A stretch of DNA of 64,000 bases from Mesorhizobium sp. M9A.F.Ca.ET.002.03.1.2 (GTDB lineage Bacteria; Pseudomonadota; Alphaproteobacteria; Rhizobiales; Rhizobiaceae), in assembly GCF_003952365.1 (NCBI RefSeq), contig NZ_CP034443.1, positions 5,883,001-5,947,000 on the forward strand, given 5' to 3'. This document shows positions 34,211 through 43,091 of this stretch, piece by piece. A program made the position numbers and the translations under genes. Numbering within the stretch: the stretch's first letter is position 1; each line of letters opens with the position of its first letter. The notes beneath the pieces are model-generated. The model made no database searches. It was given only the letters and a program-made list of their open reading frames with translations, and was not told the origin of the DNA.

Positions 34211-35311
34211 CTATCCCATGGCGTGGCGGATGGTTTTGGACAGACGGCTAAGGAATGCCGGTCTCGACGATGCGTCAAGCTTCCACGACAGGACCGCCAT
34301 CGCCATTTTTCGCGGCAACATGCCGACCGACAGGAACCATGCGGCAAGGACGGCTCGCCGCCGCAGGGACGCCGTCATTTCGAGGCTGGCTACGGCACCG
34401 GCCGCCCCCAACGTCAGCCGGGAATCGTCGGCCACGGGGTGCCGGCGCCTGTCCGCGCACAGCGACGCCAGCCGCTCTTCCAGGTGGACCGGGTCGTGGC
34501 GGACGGTATCGGACGGTACGATGGTCAGGCCGATCCCGGCGGCCTGCTCCGACAGCGCCTCCATGCGCTGGAAATCATGCCTGACCCGCCAGCGAGCCCG
34601 TTCGGCGAGCTTTTCGCCGAACACCGAATGATTGGCGCCGTGGATCCGGTAGGCGCCGACGCATTCGTCGATGGATTGAACGTGCCCGTAAAGCGGCGCC
34701 AGCGTTGCAAGATAGCCATCGGCGCCCTGGCGGAACTCCGGCTCGGGTATCGGCATGATCGCCTCCAGGGTTGCGCGATCAAAGGCCAGCCCGCTGGTCA
34801 CGGTTGTCTGGTAACGGCCCTTGTGCAGCAGTTTCGGCATGACGTCACCGCTGTCGAAGGGGAGTTCGGGCGGCGGAAAGACGTCCCTGATGCGTTGCCG
34901 TTCGTCGACGATGTGCAGCCTCGACTGCACCTGGGCGGTTGCCGCGTCCCAGATGTCGACGATCGTGGAAACGGCGGTCGGATAAAGGTAGTCGTCGGCG
35001 TCGAGAAAAAGAACGATCTTGCCGGAGCTTGCCGCAAAGCCTGTGTTGAACGCCGCCGCATGCCCGCCATTTTGCGCCCGCGGGCATGCGAGGATCTCGT
35101 CGCGATATGATTCCATGATTGTCGTGGAATTGTCCCGCGATGCATCGTCGACGACGATGACTTCGACATCCGCGTAGTCCTGCTCTAGCGCGCTATCGAT
35201 GCTGCGTTTGAGGAAACGCGCGTAATTGTAGTTCGGGATGATGATGGATACCGGAATTCTCGGCACGGGTTGCATCGCATCTGACCTCGCATCTTGCTTC
35301 GGCTTCGGCAA
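34211..35311 (-). CDS. GT2-family glycosyltransferase
   Basis: The 366-residue protein has VSIIIPNYNYARFLKRSIDSAL, VIVVDDASRDNSTTI, GGHAAAFNTGFAASSGKIVLFLDADDYLYP and the acceptor-side FRQGADGYLATLAPLYG with YRIHGANHSVFGEKL. This places it in the GT2 family, of the kind found in surface glycan synthesis. It is isolated from the main polysaccharide cluster by 18 kb. A second ATG at codon 13 is also possible. Donor and acceptor are unknown. Confidence 0.87.
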   Translation of the reverse strand: MPKPKQDARSDAMQPVPRIPVSIIIPNYNYARFLKRSIDSALEQDYADVEVIVVDDASRDNSTTIMESYRDEILACPRAQNGGHAAAFNTGFAASSGKIVLFLDADDYLYPTAVSTIVDIWDAATAQVQSRLHIVDERQRIRDVFPPPELPFDSGDVMPKLLHKGRYQTTVTSGLAFDRATLEAIMPIPEPEFRQGADGYLATLAPLYGHVQSIDECVGAYRIHGANHSVFGEKLAERARWRVRHDFQRMEALSEQAAGIGLTIVPSDTVRHDPVHLEERLASLCADRRRHPVADDSRLTLGAAGAVASLEMTASLRRRAVLAAWFLSVGMLPRKMAMAVLSWKLDASSRPAFLSRLSKTIRHAMG

Positions 35312-35654
35312 ATCCGCTCATGGGTCTGCCCCCTCTTCAAGTGTCCGACGAGTTTCCTGAGGAACGGCTTTCCATCAGGAGACGGGTCACGTCTTGCGTG
35401 CGACTTCGCAATGAGGCCGCCATTGCCTTCGACGCCGGCCAGCCGGGTCAAGAGTATGGCGGCGGCAGCAAGCGCTCCGACGGTTCGGCCAAGGCGATAC
35501 CGCAGCCGAGCCCGACGGAAATGGTGCCGCCTTCGGTCACGATCAGGTTGGGATCGAAGCGGACGGGCGCCTTGAGGCATGGCGGATAGTGATCTTTAAA
35601 TACGGCCGGAACAAGCCCCGCGTCTCGGAACAAGATTCACAAGCCTGTTATATC
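35312..35654. other. Intergenic stretch with a possible gene remnant
   Basis: On the minus strand a 61-codon frame (35448-35633) reads KAPVRFDPNLIVTEGGTISVG with codon use like real genes, but has no recognisable domain and no ribosome site. It may be a fragment of a lost gene. Nothing else is seen. Confidence 0.35.
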
Positions 35655-35963
35655 TCAGGCAGCACGCAGCGTCGGGATGGCGCTGACATCCACCTCGCGC
35701 TCGGCATGCCACGCGTCATAAGCGGCCTGCATCCTCAGCCAGATCGCGGCGCCGTCGCCGAACATCTTCCCAAGGCGGGCCGCGACGGCCGGCGACACCG
35801 GCTTCTTCTCGCGGATGATGTCGTAAAGCTGCTGGCGCGAGATTCCGAGCAGGTTGGCGATTTCCACCTTGGTCTTTCCGGTTGCCGGGATAATGTCGTC
35901 AAGCAGCGCTCCAGGGTGGGATGGGCAGCGCTCCATCGGACGCATCGGCTCATACACGCTCAT
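35655..35963 (-). CDS. higA: HigA-type antitoxin (XRE-family)
   Basis: The 102-residue product contains the HigA signature HPGALLDDIIPATGKTKVEIANLLGISRQQLYDIIREKKPVSPAVAARLGKMFG. This is a lambda-repressor-like helix-turn-helix plus the following helix. The C-terminus WLRMQAAYDAWHAERE is standard for this family. It would neutralise the toxin and repress the operon by binding the palindromes upstream. The ATG at 35963 has GGAG at 11 bases; another at 35993 overlaps the toxin stop. The frame is intact although its toxin gene is not. Confidence 0.9.
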   Translation of the reverse strand: MSVYEPMRPMERCPSHPGALLDDIIPATGKTKVEIANLLGISRQQLYDIIREKKPVSPAVAARLGKMFGDGAAIWLRMQAAYDAWHAEREVDVSAIPTLRAA

Positions 35964-35989
35964 AAATCGACTTCTCCAATCTGGCCGCC

Positions 35990-36267
35990 TCAATGGTACT
36001 GTTCGAAATCGACGCGGGCGGCATCATTGGCGTCGAATTCGAATGTGATGCACCACGGCCCGTTGACATGCACCGTGTAGCGGGTCGGGTTGAAGCCCTT
36101 CAAAGGGTGGAAGTCGAAGCCGGGCAGGTCCATATCTTCCGGCCTTTCCGAGACTGCCAGGCGGTCAAGCCGGACAAGAATGCGCCTATGCATCTGGCGT
36201 CGATCTTCCCGGACTTTCCGGTTTGAAAGAGATCCGCCAGCGTCTTGTGCTTGAACGATTTGATCAT
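35990..36267 (-). pseudogene. higB: HigB-type toxin gene with a one-base frameshift
   Basis: The start MIKSFKHKTLADLFQTGKSG reads from an ATG at 36267 in one frame. The rest, HRRILVRLDRLAVSERPEDM and GFNPTRYTVHVNGPWCITFEF, ending DFEQYH, reads in the next frame. Together they make a normal HigB ribosome-dependent mRNA interferase of about 92 residues. The break lies after KIDAR, where GCC AGA ATG CAT is expected but GCCAGATGCAT is present, so one A (T on the plus strand, 36193-36195) is missing. Unless this is a sequencing error the toxin is inactive. Confidence 0.75.
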
Positions 36268-36274
36268 GCAATAT

Positions 36275-36291
36275 GTAAGCATATTGCTTAC
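36275..36291. promoter_or_regulatory. HigA operator, perfect palindrome
   Basis: GTAAGCA-TAT-TGCTTAC is a perfect 7-base dyad located 8 bases before the toxin gene start. Position and symmetry fit autorepression by HigA or the HigBA complex. Confidence 0.65.
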
Positions 36292-36306
36292 GCAAGTCAA
36301 CTGGGT

Positions 36307-36323
36307 GTAAGCAAATGATTTAC
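36307..36323. promoter_or_regulatory. Second, imperfect HigA operator
   Basis: GTAAGCAAATGATTTAC has the same outer half-sites GTAA and TTAC as the perfect palindrome and lies 32 bases away centre to centre, three helical turns. This spacing allows two dimers to bind on one face. Confidence 0.5.
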
Positions 36324-36353
36324 GGAATAGTCGGCTATCAACCGCTATCGGGC

Positions 36354-36410
36354 GGCAACCGGCAGGATACGAACCTGTAACCATCGGCTCAGAAGGCCGG
36401 TGCTCTATCC
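36354..36410 (-). pseudogene. Degraded 3' part of a tRNA-Arg (anticodon TCT)
   Basis: The reverse strand reads GGATAGAGCACCGGCC, anticodon loop CTTCTGA, then GCCGATGGTTACAGG, T-loop TTCGTAT and CCTGCCGG. This matches alphaproteobacterial tRNA-Arg(UCU) from the D-loop to the acceptor, with mismatches in the anticodon stem, T stem and T loop. The first third of the gene (acceptor 5' strand and most of the D arm) is missing. No CCA follows. Such partial tRNAs are left when integrative elements enter or leave. Confidence 0.6.
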
Positions 36411-36460
36411 CGAAGCCGGCGGCAAGCCGGCTCCGGGATATGACCATGCAGCCTGAACGG

Positions 36461-37792
36461 TCAGGCGGCCTGCAGCCCGGGCAGCGACAGGTCGGCTTCC
36501 TCCGGCAAGTCACCGGCCATCGCGGCGGCAAACTTCGTCTGGTCGAGTTCCCCTTCCCAGCGCGCCACGACCACGGTCGCCACCGCGTTGCCGATGAAGT
36601 TGGTCAGCGCCCGGCATTCCGACATGAAGCGGTCGACGCCGAGGATCAGCGCCATGCCGGCGACCGGCACCGTGGGTACGACCGAGAGCGTCGCGGCCAG
36701 CGTGATGAAGCCGGCGCCGGTGATGCCGGCGGCGCCCTTGGAGCTCAGCATGGCAACGGCAAGCAGCAGGATCTGGTCGCCGAAGGTGAGCGGCGTGTCG
36801 GTCGCCTGGGCAATGAACAGCGCGGCCAGCGTCATATAGATGTTGGTGCCGTCGAGGTTGAAGGAATAGCCGGTCGGGATGACCAGCCCGACCACCGAGC
36901 GGTTGCAGCCGGCGCGCTCCATCTTCGCCATCAGGCCGGGCAGTGCCGCCTCCGAGGACGAGGTGCCGAGCACCAGCAGCAGCTCTTCCTTGATGTAGCG
37001 GATCAGCGCCAGGATCGAGAAGCCGTTGTAGCGAGCAACGGCGCCAAGCACGACCAACACGAACAGCAGCGCAGTCAGATAGAATGTTCCGATCAGCATC
37101 GCCAGGTTGGCGATCGAGCCGATGCCATATTTGCCGATGGTGAAGGCCATGGCGCCGAAGGCGCCGATCGGTGCGGCCTTCATCAGGATGGCGACGAGGC
37201 GGAAGATAGGCGTCGTCAGCGCCTGCAGGAAATCGACGACCGGCCGGCCGCGATCGCCGACCATGGCCAAGGCAACGCCGAACAGCACCGAGAAGAACAG
37301 CACCTGCAGGATGTCGCCCTTCGCGAAAGCGCCGGTGATCGTGTCGGGGATGACGTTCATCAGGAAGCCGACAATGGTTGTGTCGTGCGCCTTCTCGGCA
37401 AAGGTCGCCACCTTGGTGGGATCGAGCGTGGCCGGGTTGATGTGCATGCCGGCGCCCGGCTGCACGACGTTCGAGACGACCAGGCCGACGACCAGCGCCA
37501 GTGTCGAGAATGCCAGGAAGTAGATCATCGCCTTGCCAGCGACGCGGCCGACCTTCTGCAGGTCGGAAACGCCGGCAATGCCGGTCGCCACCGTCAGGAA
37601 GATCACCGGCGCGATCACCATCTTCACCAGCTTGATGAAGGCGTCGCCGAACGGCTTCATCGCCTCACCGGTTTCAGGATAGAAGTGGCCGAGAAGCACG
37701 CCGGCGGCGATCGCCGCCAGCACCTGCACATAGAGATGCCGGTAGAAGGGAAGTTTGCCGCGCGGCTCGGCGGCAGCGAATGCTGTCTGCAT
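36461..37792 (-). CDS. dctA: C4-dicarboxylate/proton symporter DctA
   Basis: This 443-residue inner membrane carrier imports succinate, malate and fumarate, the carbon sources of nitrogen-fixing bacteroids. Family blocks are [40 protein letters not shown], the serine-rich [38 protein letters not shown] and [14 protein letters not shown]. The ATG at 37792 (TGGAGGACGTC before it) was preferred since the length then equals known rhizobial DctA; ATGs at 37804 and 37846 are in frame. It is divergent from dctBD and preceded by a sigma-54 promoter and two DctD-type sites. Confidence 0.95.
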   Translation of the reverse strand: MQTAFAAAEPRGKLPFYRHLYVQVLAAIAAGVLLGHFYPETGEAMKPFGDAFIKLVKMVIAPVIFLTVATGIAGVSDLQKVGRVAGKAMIYFLAFSTLALVVGLVVSNVVQPGAGMHINPATLDPTKVATFAEKAHDTTIVGFLMNVIPDTITGAFAKGDILQVLFFSVLFGVALAMVGDRGRPVVDFLQALTTPIFRLVAILMKAAPIGAFGAMAFTIGKYGIGSIANLAMLIGTFYLTALLFVLVVLGAVARYNGFSILALIRYIKEELLLVLGTSSSEAALPGLMAKMERAGCNRSVVGLVIPTGYSFNLDGTNIYMTLAALFIAQATDTPLTFGDQILLLAVAMLSSKGAAGITGAGFITLAATLSVVPTVPVAGMALILGVDRFMSECRALTNFIGNAVATVVVARWEGELDQTKFAAAMAGDLPEEADLSLPGLQAA

Positions 37793-37883
37793 GACGTCCT
37801 CCATTGTGCTCCGATCGAGAAGCTCGACCTCCCGGAGCAATTGCATTGACCCTCAGCAGCCTCGCGACCGCTGAATTCGTGTT

Positions 37884-37899
37884 TGCAATCGCCATGCCA
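37884..37899 (-). promoter_or_regulatory. Sigma-54 (RpoN) -24/-12 promoter of dctA
   Basis: On the minus strand TGGCATGGCGATTGCA matches TGGCAYR-N4-TTGCW with correct spacing. It lies 92 bases before the chosen dctA start. Confidence 0.8.
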
Positions 37900-37962
37900 C
37901 ATTGCGCTGAAGAGGCCATCAATTTGATTTTATTGAGTATTATCGAATTCAAGATTCCGTTT

Positions 37963-37979
37963 CGCACATAGAAAGTGCG
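37963..37979. promoter_or_regulatory. DctD upstream activator site, proximal
   Basis: CGCAC-N7-GTGCG forms an inverted repeat 64-80 bases upstream of the -24/-12 promoter. Its half-sites match those of the distal site. Confidence 0.6.
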
Positions 37980-38004
37980 GATATTCGCATAGCCGAATTG
38001 TGCT

Positions 38005-38024
38005 TTGTGCGAAATCATGCACAA
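38005..38024. promoter_or_regulatory. DctD upstream activator site, distal
   Basis: TTGTGC-GAAATCAT-GCACAA is a perfect 6-base dyad with GTGC/GCAC half-sites. It stands 106-125 bases from the sigma-54 promoter and just before the dctB start, so it may also affect dctB expression. Tandem DctD sites occur in this position in other rhizobia. Confidence 0.6.
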
Positions 38025-38031
38025 ATAGGCG

Positions 38032-39891
38032 ATGCTGCAACGCCCCGCCGCTGCCTTGACGTTGACGCCCGAACAACTCGGCAGGCGAGCGCGCCGTGCC
38101 TGGCTGCTGTTTGCGGCCATCGCCCTGGCGATCGCGACGGCCGCACTTTACGGCGCCGGTCTCTATGGCCGCACCACGGAAGTCGGGGCACTGGCGGCGC
38201 AAGGCCGCACCGATGCCAATCTGAAGGTCGCGCTGCTGCGCGCCGTGCTGGAAAGCCCGCGCGCCCTGCCCCTGCTGCTGGCGGAGGATCAGCAGGTGCA
38301 GGACGCGCTGTCGCGGAAGAATGCCGCAGCAATCGATGTGCTGAACCGCAAGCTCGAAGGGCTGGTCTCCGGCACCAAGGCCTCCGTGCTCTATGTCATC
38401 GGCACCGACGGACTGGCGATTGCCTCCAGCAACTGGCGCGAGCCGATCAGCTTCGTCGGCAATGATTACCGGTTCCGCGACTATTTCTCCGGCGCGATGC
38501 AGGCCGGAACCGCCGAATATTTCGCGCTCGGCAATGTCAGCAAGCGCCCCGGCCTCTACATCTCGCGGCGCGTCGGCAATGCTGCCGCACCGCTCGGCGT
38601 CGTCGTCGTCAAGGCGGAGTTCGATCAGCTCGAGGCCGACTGGCACGAGGTGAGCCGCCCGGCCTATGTCAGCGACGAGCATGGCGTCGTCCTGATCACC
38701 AGCGTGCCGTCCTGGCGCTTCATGACCGTAGCGCCGCTGGCCGGCCCGGAGCTTGCCGCCATCCGTGACAGCCAGCAGTTCGGCGATGCACCGCTGGTGC
38801 CCTTGCCGATCGCGCGCCCGCAGGCGCTGAGCCCGGACGTGTCGATCGTCAATGCGGTGACGCCCGGCGGCAGCGACGCGGAATATCTCAGGCTTTCCGC
38901 GCCAGTCCCTTCGACCCCCTGGCGGCTCGACTATCTCGTCCCGGCCGAGGCGCCGATCGCCGCCGCAGCCCGCGAAATGCGGCTGCTGGCACTGGGTGTC
39001 GTCGTCCCGCTGCTCGGTCTCGCCGCGTATCTTTTGTGGCGCCGGCAATCGGCGCAAATGCGCATCGCCGCCGAACAGGCGGCGCGCACCGAGCTCGAAC
39101 GCCGCGTCGTTGAACGCACCGAGGATCTGAGCCGCGCCCGCGACCGGCTGCAGGCCGAGATATCAGACCACCGCAGCACGGAGGCAAAGCTCCAGATCGT
39201 GCAGCAGGATCTGGTCCAGGCCAATCGGCTGGCCATCCTCGGCCAGGTCGCCGCCGGCGTCGCCCATGAGATCAACCAACCCGTCGCCACCATCCGCGCC
39301 TATGCCGACAACGCCCGCACCTTCCTCGACCGCAAGCAGACTGGGGCCGCCGAGGAAAACCTCGGCGCCATCGCAGCACTTACCGAGCGCATCGGCACCA
39401 TCACCGAGGAATTGAAGGCCTTTGCCCGCAAAGGCCGCACAGCCGCCGAGCCTGTCGAATTGCGCGGCGTCATCGAGGGCGCCGTGGTGCTGTTGAGAAG
39501 CCGCTTTGCCGGCCGGCTCGACGCGCTGGCCATCGACCTGCCGCCGCCGAGCCTCAAAGTCATGGGCAATCGGGTCCGGCTCGAACAGGTGCTGATCAAC
39601 CTTTTTCAGAATGCGCTGGAAGCGCTGGACGGCCGCGACAACGCTCATGTGCAGGTTTCGGTCGAGGATACGGCGGACGGTGTGACGCTCAGCGTGTCCG
39701 ACAATGGACCCGGCATTCCGCCGGCTATTCTTAAATCGCTGTTCACGCCGTTCAACACCTCCAAGGAAAAAGGCCTCGGCCTCGGCCTCGTCATCTCGAA
39801 GGACATCGTCGCCGACTATGGCGGACGCATCGAGGTTTCGAGCGGCGGCGACGGCACCCGTTTCACTATCCAACTTTCAAAAGCGATGTAA
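38032..39891 (+). CDS. dctB: C4-dicarboxylate sensor histidine kinase DctB
   Basis: The 619-residue kinase has a membrane helix at residues 23-43 and a second at about 316-336. Between them lies the periplasmic double-PAS/Cache sensor with [30 protein letters not shown] and [13 protein letters not shown] coiled coil leads to the H-box [19 protein letters not shown] with His412. The ATPase domain shows [10 protein letters not shown] (N box), DNGPGIP (G1) and GLGLGLVIS (G2). It senses dicarboxylates together with DctA and phosphorylates DctD. It lies 6 bases before dctD. Confidence 0.95.
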   Translation: MLQRPAAALTLTPEQLGRRARRAWLLFAAIALAIATAALYGAGLYGRTTEVGALAAQGRTDANLKVALLRAVLESPRALPLLLAEDQQVQDALSRKNAAAIDVLNRKLEGLVSGTKASVLYVIGTDGLAIASSNWREPISFVGNDYRFRDYFSGAMQAGTAEYFALGNVSKRPGLYISRRVGNAAAPLGVVVVKAEFDQLEADWHEVSRPAYVSDEHGVVLITSVPSWRFMTVAPLAGPELAAIRDSQQFGDAPLVPLPIARPQALSPDVSIVNAVTPGGSDAEYLRLSAPVPSTPWRLDYLVPAEAPIAAAAREMRLLALGVVVPLLGLAAYLLWRRQSAQMRIAAEQAARTELERRVVERTEDLSRARDRLQAEISDHRSTEAKLQIVQQDLVQANRLAILGQVAAGVAHEINQPVATIRAYADNARTFLDRKQTGAAEENLGAIAALTERIGTITEELKAFARKGRTAAEPVELRGVIEGAVVLLRSRFAGRLDALAIDLPPPSLKVMGNRVRLEQVLINLFQNALEALDGRDNAHVQVSVEDTADGVTLSVSDNGPGIPPAILKSLFTPFNTSKEKGLGLGLVISKDIVADYGGRIEVSSGGDGTRFTIQLSKAM

Positions 39892-39897
39892 GGCAGC

Positions 39898-41256
39898 ATG
39901 ACGGACCACGACGCAGCACCGGTCATCCTGATCGATGACGACAGCGATCTTCTCAAGGCCACCGCGCAGACGCTGGAGCTCGCCGGTTTTTCGGTATCGG
40001 CTTTTTCGGTGGCGGCCGACGCGCTGGCCAGGCTCGACGCCGGTTTTGCCGGCGTGGTGGTGTCGGATATCCGCATGCCTCAGATCGACGGTCTGCAGCT
40101 TTTCGACCGCGTCCTGCACCTGGACGAAGACATTCCCGTCATCCTCGTCACCGGGCATGGCGACATCGCCATGGCCGTCAAGGCGATCAAGGACGGCGCC
40201 TACGACTTTATCACCAAACCCTTCGCCGCCGACCGGCTGGTGCAGAGTGTGCGGCGGGCGGCGGAAAAACGCCGCCTGGTGATGGAGAACCGCGCCTTGC
40301 GCGAGGCCGCTGGCGAGGCGCAGGACGGCCTGCCGCTGATCGGCCAGACGCCGGCGATGGAAAGGTTGCGCCGCACGCTGCGGCAGATCGCCGACACCGA
40401 TGTCGACGTGCTGGTGACTGGCGAGACCGGCTCCGGCAAGGAGGTGGTGGCGAGCCTCCTGCATCGCTGGAGCCGCCGCGCCGGGGGCAATTTCGTCGCG
40501 CTGAATTGCGGCACGCTGCCGGAGACGGTCATCGAGAGCGAATTGTTCGGCCATGAGGCGGGCGCCTTCACCGGCGCGCAGAAGAAGCGTATCGGCCGCA
40601 TCGAGCACGCCAGCGGCGGCACGCTGTTCCTCGATGAAATCGAAAGCATGCCGGTCTCGACACAGGTGCAGATGCTGCGCGTGCTTGAAATGCGCGAGGT
40701 CACGCCGCTCGGCACCAACGAGTTGCGGCCAGTGGATTTGCGCGTCGTCGCCGCCGCCAAGGTCGATCTCGGCGATCCGCACCAGCGCGGCGCTTTCCGC
40801 GAGGACCTCTACTACCGGCTCAACGTGGTGACGATCTCCATCCCGCCGCTGCGCGAGCGCCGCGACGATGTCGCTCTGCTGTTCTTCTATTTCGCCGAGC
40901 GCGCCGCCGCCCGCTTCCGGCGCCCGGTGCCGACTGTCCCGGCCTCGGTGCACCGCCATCTCAGGGAGCATGACTGGCCGGGCAATGTGCGCGAACTCGC
41001 GCATTTCGCCGAGCGCTTTGTGCTGGGGCTGGAAGAAGAAGATGCTGGGGTGCCTCCCCCTGCCCTGGTGCAGCCGGACGCCGCCATGAAACTGCCGGAG
41101 CGGCTGGAGCGCTACGAGGCCGACATCATCCGCGAGACGCTCGGCCGTCATGACGGCGACGTCAGGCGCACGATCGAGGCGCTGGGGATTCCGCGCAAGA
41201 CCTTCTACGACAAGCTCCAGCGCCACGGCATCGTGCGCAGCGAGTTTTCGAAGTAG
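39898..41256 (+). CDS. dctD: Sigma-54-dependent response regulator DctD
   Basis: The 452-residue NtrC-family activator has a receiver domain with [11 protein letters not shown] and phosphoacceptor Asp57 in [12 protein letters not shown]. The AAA+ domain carries Walker [26 protein letters not shown] with the sigma-54-contacting GAFTGA loop, and Walker [11 protein letters not shown]. The Fis-type helix-turn-helix is [25 protein letters not shown]. When phosphorylated by DctB it activates dctA from the two upstream dyads. It is co-transcribed with dctB. Confidence 0.95.
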   Translation: MTDHDAAPVILIDDDSDLLKATAQTLELAGFSVSAFSVAADALARLDAGFAGVVVSDIRMPQIDGLQLFDRVLHLDEDIPVILVTGHGDIAMAVKAIKDGAYDFITKPFAADRLVQSVRRAAEKRRLVMENRALREAAGEAQDGLPLIGQTPAMERLRRTLRQIADTDVDVLVTGETGSGKEVVASLLHRWSRRAGGNFVALNCGTLPETVIESELFGHEAGAFTGAQKKRIGRIEHASGGTLFLDEIESMPVSTQVQMLRVLEMREVTPLGTNELRPVDLRVVAAAKVDLGDPHQRGAFREDLYYRLNVVTISIPPLRERRDDVALLFFYFAERAAARFRRPVPTVPASVHRHLREHDWPGNVRELAHFAERFVLGLEEEDAGVPPPALVQPDAAMKLPERLERYEADIIRETLGRHDGDVRRTIEALGIPRKTFYDKLQRHGIVRSEFSK

Positions 41257-41299
41257 TACCGCTGATGCCCAGCGAAATGGCAGGAACGTTAGATTCACA

Positions 41300-41329
41300 T
41301 ACCAGGACGGATTCTACCAGGACGGATTC
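41300..41329. repeat. 15-bp tandem duplication
   Basis: TACCAGGACGGATTC occurs twice head to tail in the short region between dctD and the next gene. It is probably a replication slippage product. Confidence 0.7.
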
Positions 41330-41385
41330 CGGTTTTCCGACCCATGCGCTAGACTGGCCGCAAATGAAACCGAGCCGCCATCGCC

Positions 41386-42123
41386 ATGATTGTCCAGACC
41401 TGCATCAATGGCGCGCGCAGCGCCGACTTCCACCCGCAATTGCCGCTTGACGCCGACGCCATGGCGGACGACGGCGCCGCATGCGTGGCCGCAGGTGCGG
41501 CCGAGCTGCACGTCCATGCGCGCGGGCTCGACGGGCGCGAAAGCCTCGCGCCTGACGCGATGGACCGGACGATGCTCGCGCTGCGCCGCGCCTGCCCGGG
41601 AACGCTGATCGGCGTCTCGACCGGCGCCTGGATCGAGAATGACGACGAGCGCACGCTGGCGGCGATCGCCGGCTGGAGCGAACTGCCCGACTATGCCTCG
41701 GTCAATCTCAGCGAGACTGCCGCGCCTGCCGTCATGAAGCGCCTGCGGCAGCGCGGCGTCGGCATCGAAGCGGGGCTCGCCTCAATCGCCGACGCCGAGC
41801 GCCTGGTCCACCTGGACGATGACAGTCTGGCGCTGCGCATCCTGATCGAGATTTCGGAACAGAACCTCGACGAGGCGTGGGCGGTCAGCGACGGCATCGC
41901 GGTCGTGCTTGACCGCGCTGGGATGCGTCGCGCCATCCTGCTGCACGGCGAAAACGCCACTGTCTGGCCGTTCGTGCACCGGGCGGTGGAGCGGCGCTGG
42001 TCGACGCGCGTCGGGCTGGAGGACGGCAAGGCGCTTCCGGACGGCACGATTGCATCAGGCAATGCCGCGCTGACGGCCGCCGCGGTGGCGATCTTTCGAG
42101 CGGACCGCCGAGCATCCTCTTAG
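41386..42123 (+). CDS. BKACE (DUF849) family beta-keto acid cleavage enzyme-like protein
   Basis: The 245-residue protein begins IVQTCINGARSADFHPQLPLDADAMADDGAACVAAGAAELHVHARG, which contains the HxH zinc ligands of the BKACE TIM barrel. It later shows IGVSTGAWIE, DYASVNLSE, RVGLEDGKALPDG and AGNAAL-like SGNAALTAAA. BKACE enzymes condense a beta-keto acid with acetyl-CoA to give acetoacetate and a CoA ester. It is shorter than the usual 270-310 residues, with reduced loops, so activity or substrate may differ. It follows dctD by 129 bases; a shared role in organic acid use is possible. Confidence 0.8.
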   Translation: MIVQTCINGARSADFHPQLPLDADAMADDGAACVAAGAAELHVHARGLDGRESLAPDAMDRTMLALRRACPGTLIGVSTGAWIENDDERTLAAIAGWSELPDYASVNLSETAAPAVMKRLRQRGVGIEAGLASIADAERLVHLDDDSLALRILIEISEQNLDEAWAVSDGIAVVLDRAGMRRAILLHGENATVWPFVHRAVERRWSTRVGLEDGKALPDGTIASGNAALTAAAVAIFRADRRASS

Positions 42124-42161
42124 GCGCCTGGCTCCTTGCCGACCATCATCATGGTCCTGCG

Positions 42162-42998
42162 TCAGGCCACGTCCCGCAAGGTGGGACGCGATGTCCCCGT
42201 CTTAGCGGTTGCGCCGGCGCGATCCTCGTGAAGCGCGAAGCCAGCGGCGCCCGGATCGCCCAGTTCGGGGCGAAGCTGCATGCTCGGGATGTGGTAGTCC
42301 CCGCCATTCTGCTGCCGATAGGGAATGGGTGGTATTGTTTCGAGCGTCCGCATCCTTTCGCGCAGGCGCTCGGCAACGGGCTCGAAATCGGCCTCGCCGA
42401 AACGATCCACTCTGTAGACCACGAACGGCGGAAGCACGTCGTAGCCCGGATAATAAAGGATCCCGTGATTGATGGGGAACAGCAGGTCGTCGATCGGGCC
42501 GTTGACGCCGCGGGCGGAGTAATGCTCTTCCCAGCCGCCGGTGGTCACGATCAGCATCGCGCGCTTGCCGGCGAGCGTTCCCTCGCCAAAACGGTCGCCC
42601 CATCGCTTGTCGCTGTGCTCGCCGACGCCGTAGGCGAAGCCGTAGGCGTACACCCGGTCGACCCAGCCCTTGAGGATCGCCGGCATGGCGTACCACCACA
42701 GCGGGAACTGGAGGATCAAGGTGTCGGCCCACAGCAGCTTGTCGATCTCCGCTTTGACGTCGTCGGTCAGTGTGTTGGTCGCGAAAGCCTTTTTGGACGC
42801 TCCACCCGGCAGCAAGCGCGCTTCGGGCGGCCACGACGGAAAGTCGGCACGGTCCACCTCGGCTTTCCAGCCGTCGGCATAGAGGTCCGACACCCGCACC
42901 TCGTGGCCTTGCGCCTCGAGTTCCCTGATGGCGACGTCACGCAGCGCGCCGTTGAGCGACCGCGGTTCAGGATGAGCAAAAACAAGCAGGACTTTCAT
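42162..42998 (-). CDS. NAD(P)H-quinone oxidoreductase / flavodoxin-fold protein
   Basis: The 278-residue protein belongs to the NQO1/MdaB group. It begins KVLLVFAHPEPRSLNGAL, with the quinone-site block LILQFPLWWYAMPAILKGWVDRVYAYGFAYG. LIVTTGGWEEHYSARG marks the FAD-binding end, and the HGILYYPGYDVLPPFVVYR block completes the fold. It reduces quinones or nitro/azo compounds by two electrons with NAD(P)H. The extra C-terminal 40 residues are not part of the fold. It is divergent from a LysR gene with a palindrome between them. Confidence 0.88.
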   Translation of the reverse strand: MKVLLVFAHPEPRSLNGALRDVAIRELEAQGHEVRVSDLYADGWKAEVDRADFPSWPPEARLLPGGASKKAFATNTLTDDVKAEIDKLLWADTLILQFPLWWYAMPAILKGWVDRVYAYGFAYGVGEHSDKRWGDRFGEGTLAGKRAMLIVTTGGWEEHYSARGVNGPIDDLLFPINHGILYYPGYDVLPPFVVYRVDRFGEADFEPVAERLRERMRTLETIPPIPYRQQNGGDYHIPSMQLRPELGDPGAAGFALHEDRAGATAKTGTSRPTLRDVA

Positions 42999-43071
42999 GG
43001 GTCAACTCCGAAGAAGGACGATGGACCTTGAAGGTAGCCAGCTCCGAGATGATCCGCTACATGTAGACAAT

Positions 43072-43085
43072 GCATAAGATTATGC
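43072..43085. promoter_or_regulatory. Candidate LysR operator
   Basis: GCATAA-GA-TTATGC is a perfect dyad located 6 bases before the LysR gene start, in the 93-base region divergent to the quinone reductase gene. The site would allow autorepression and divergent activation. Confidence 0.45.
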
Positions 43086-43091
43086 CGAATA

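Noticed and set aside
36440..37849. A 469-codon plus-strand frame opposite dctA
   Set aside because: It is composed mostly of Arg, Gln, His and Asp and mirrors the dctA codons; no start site or family.
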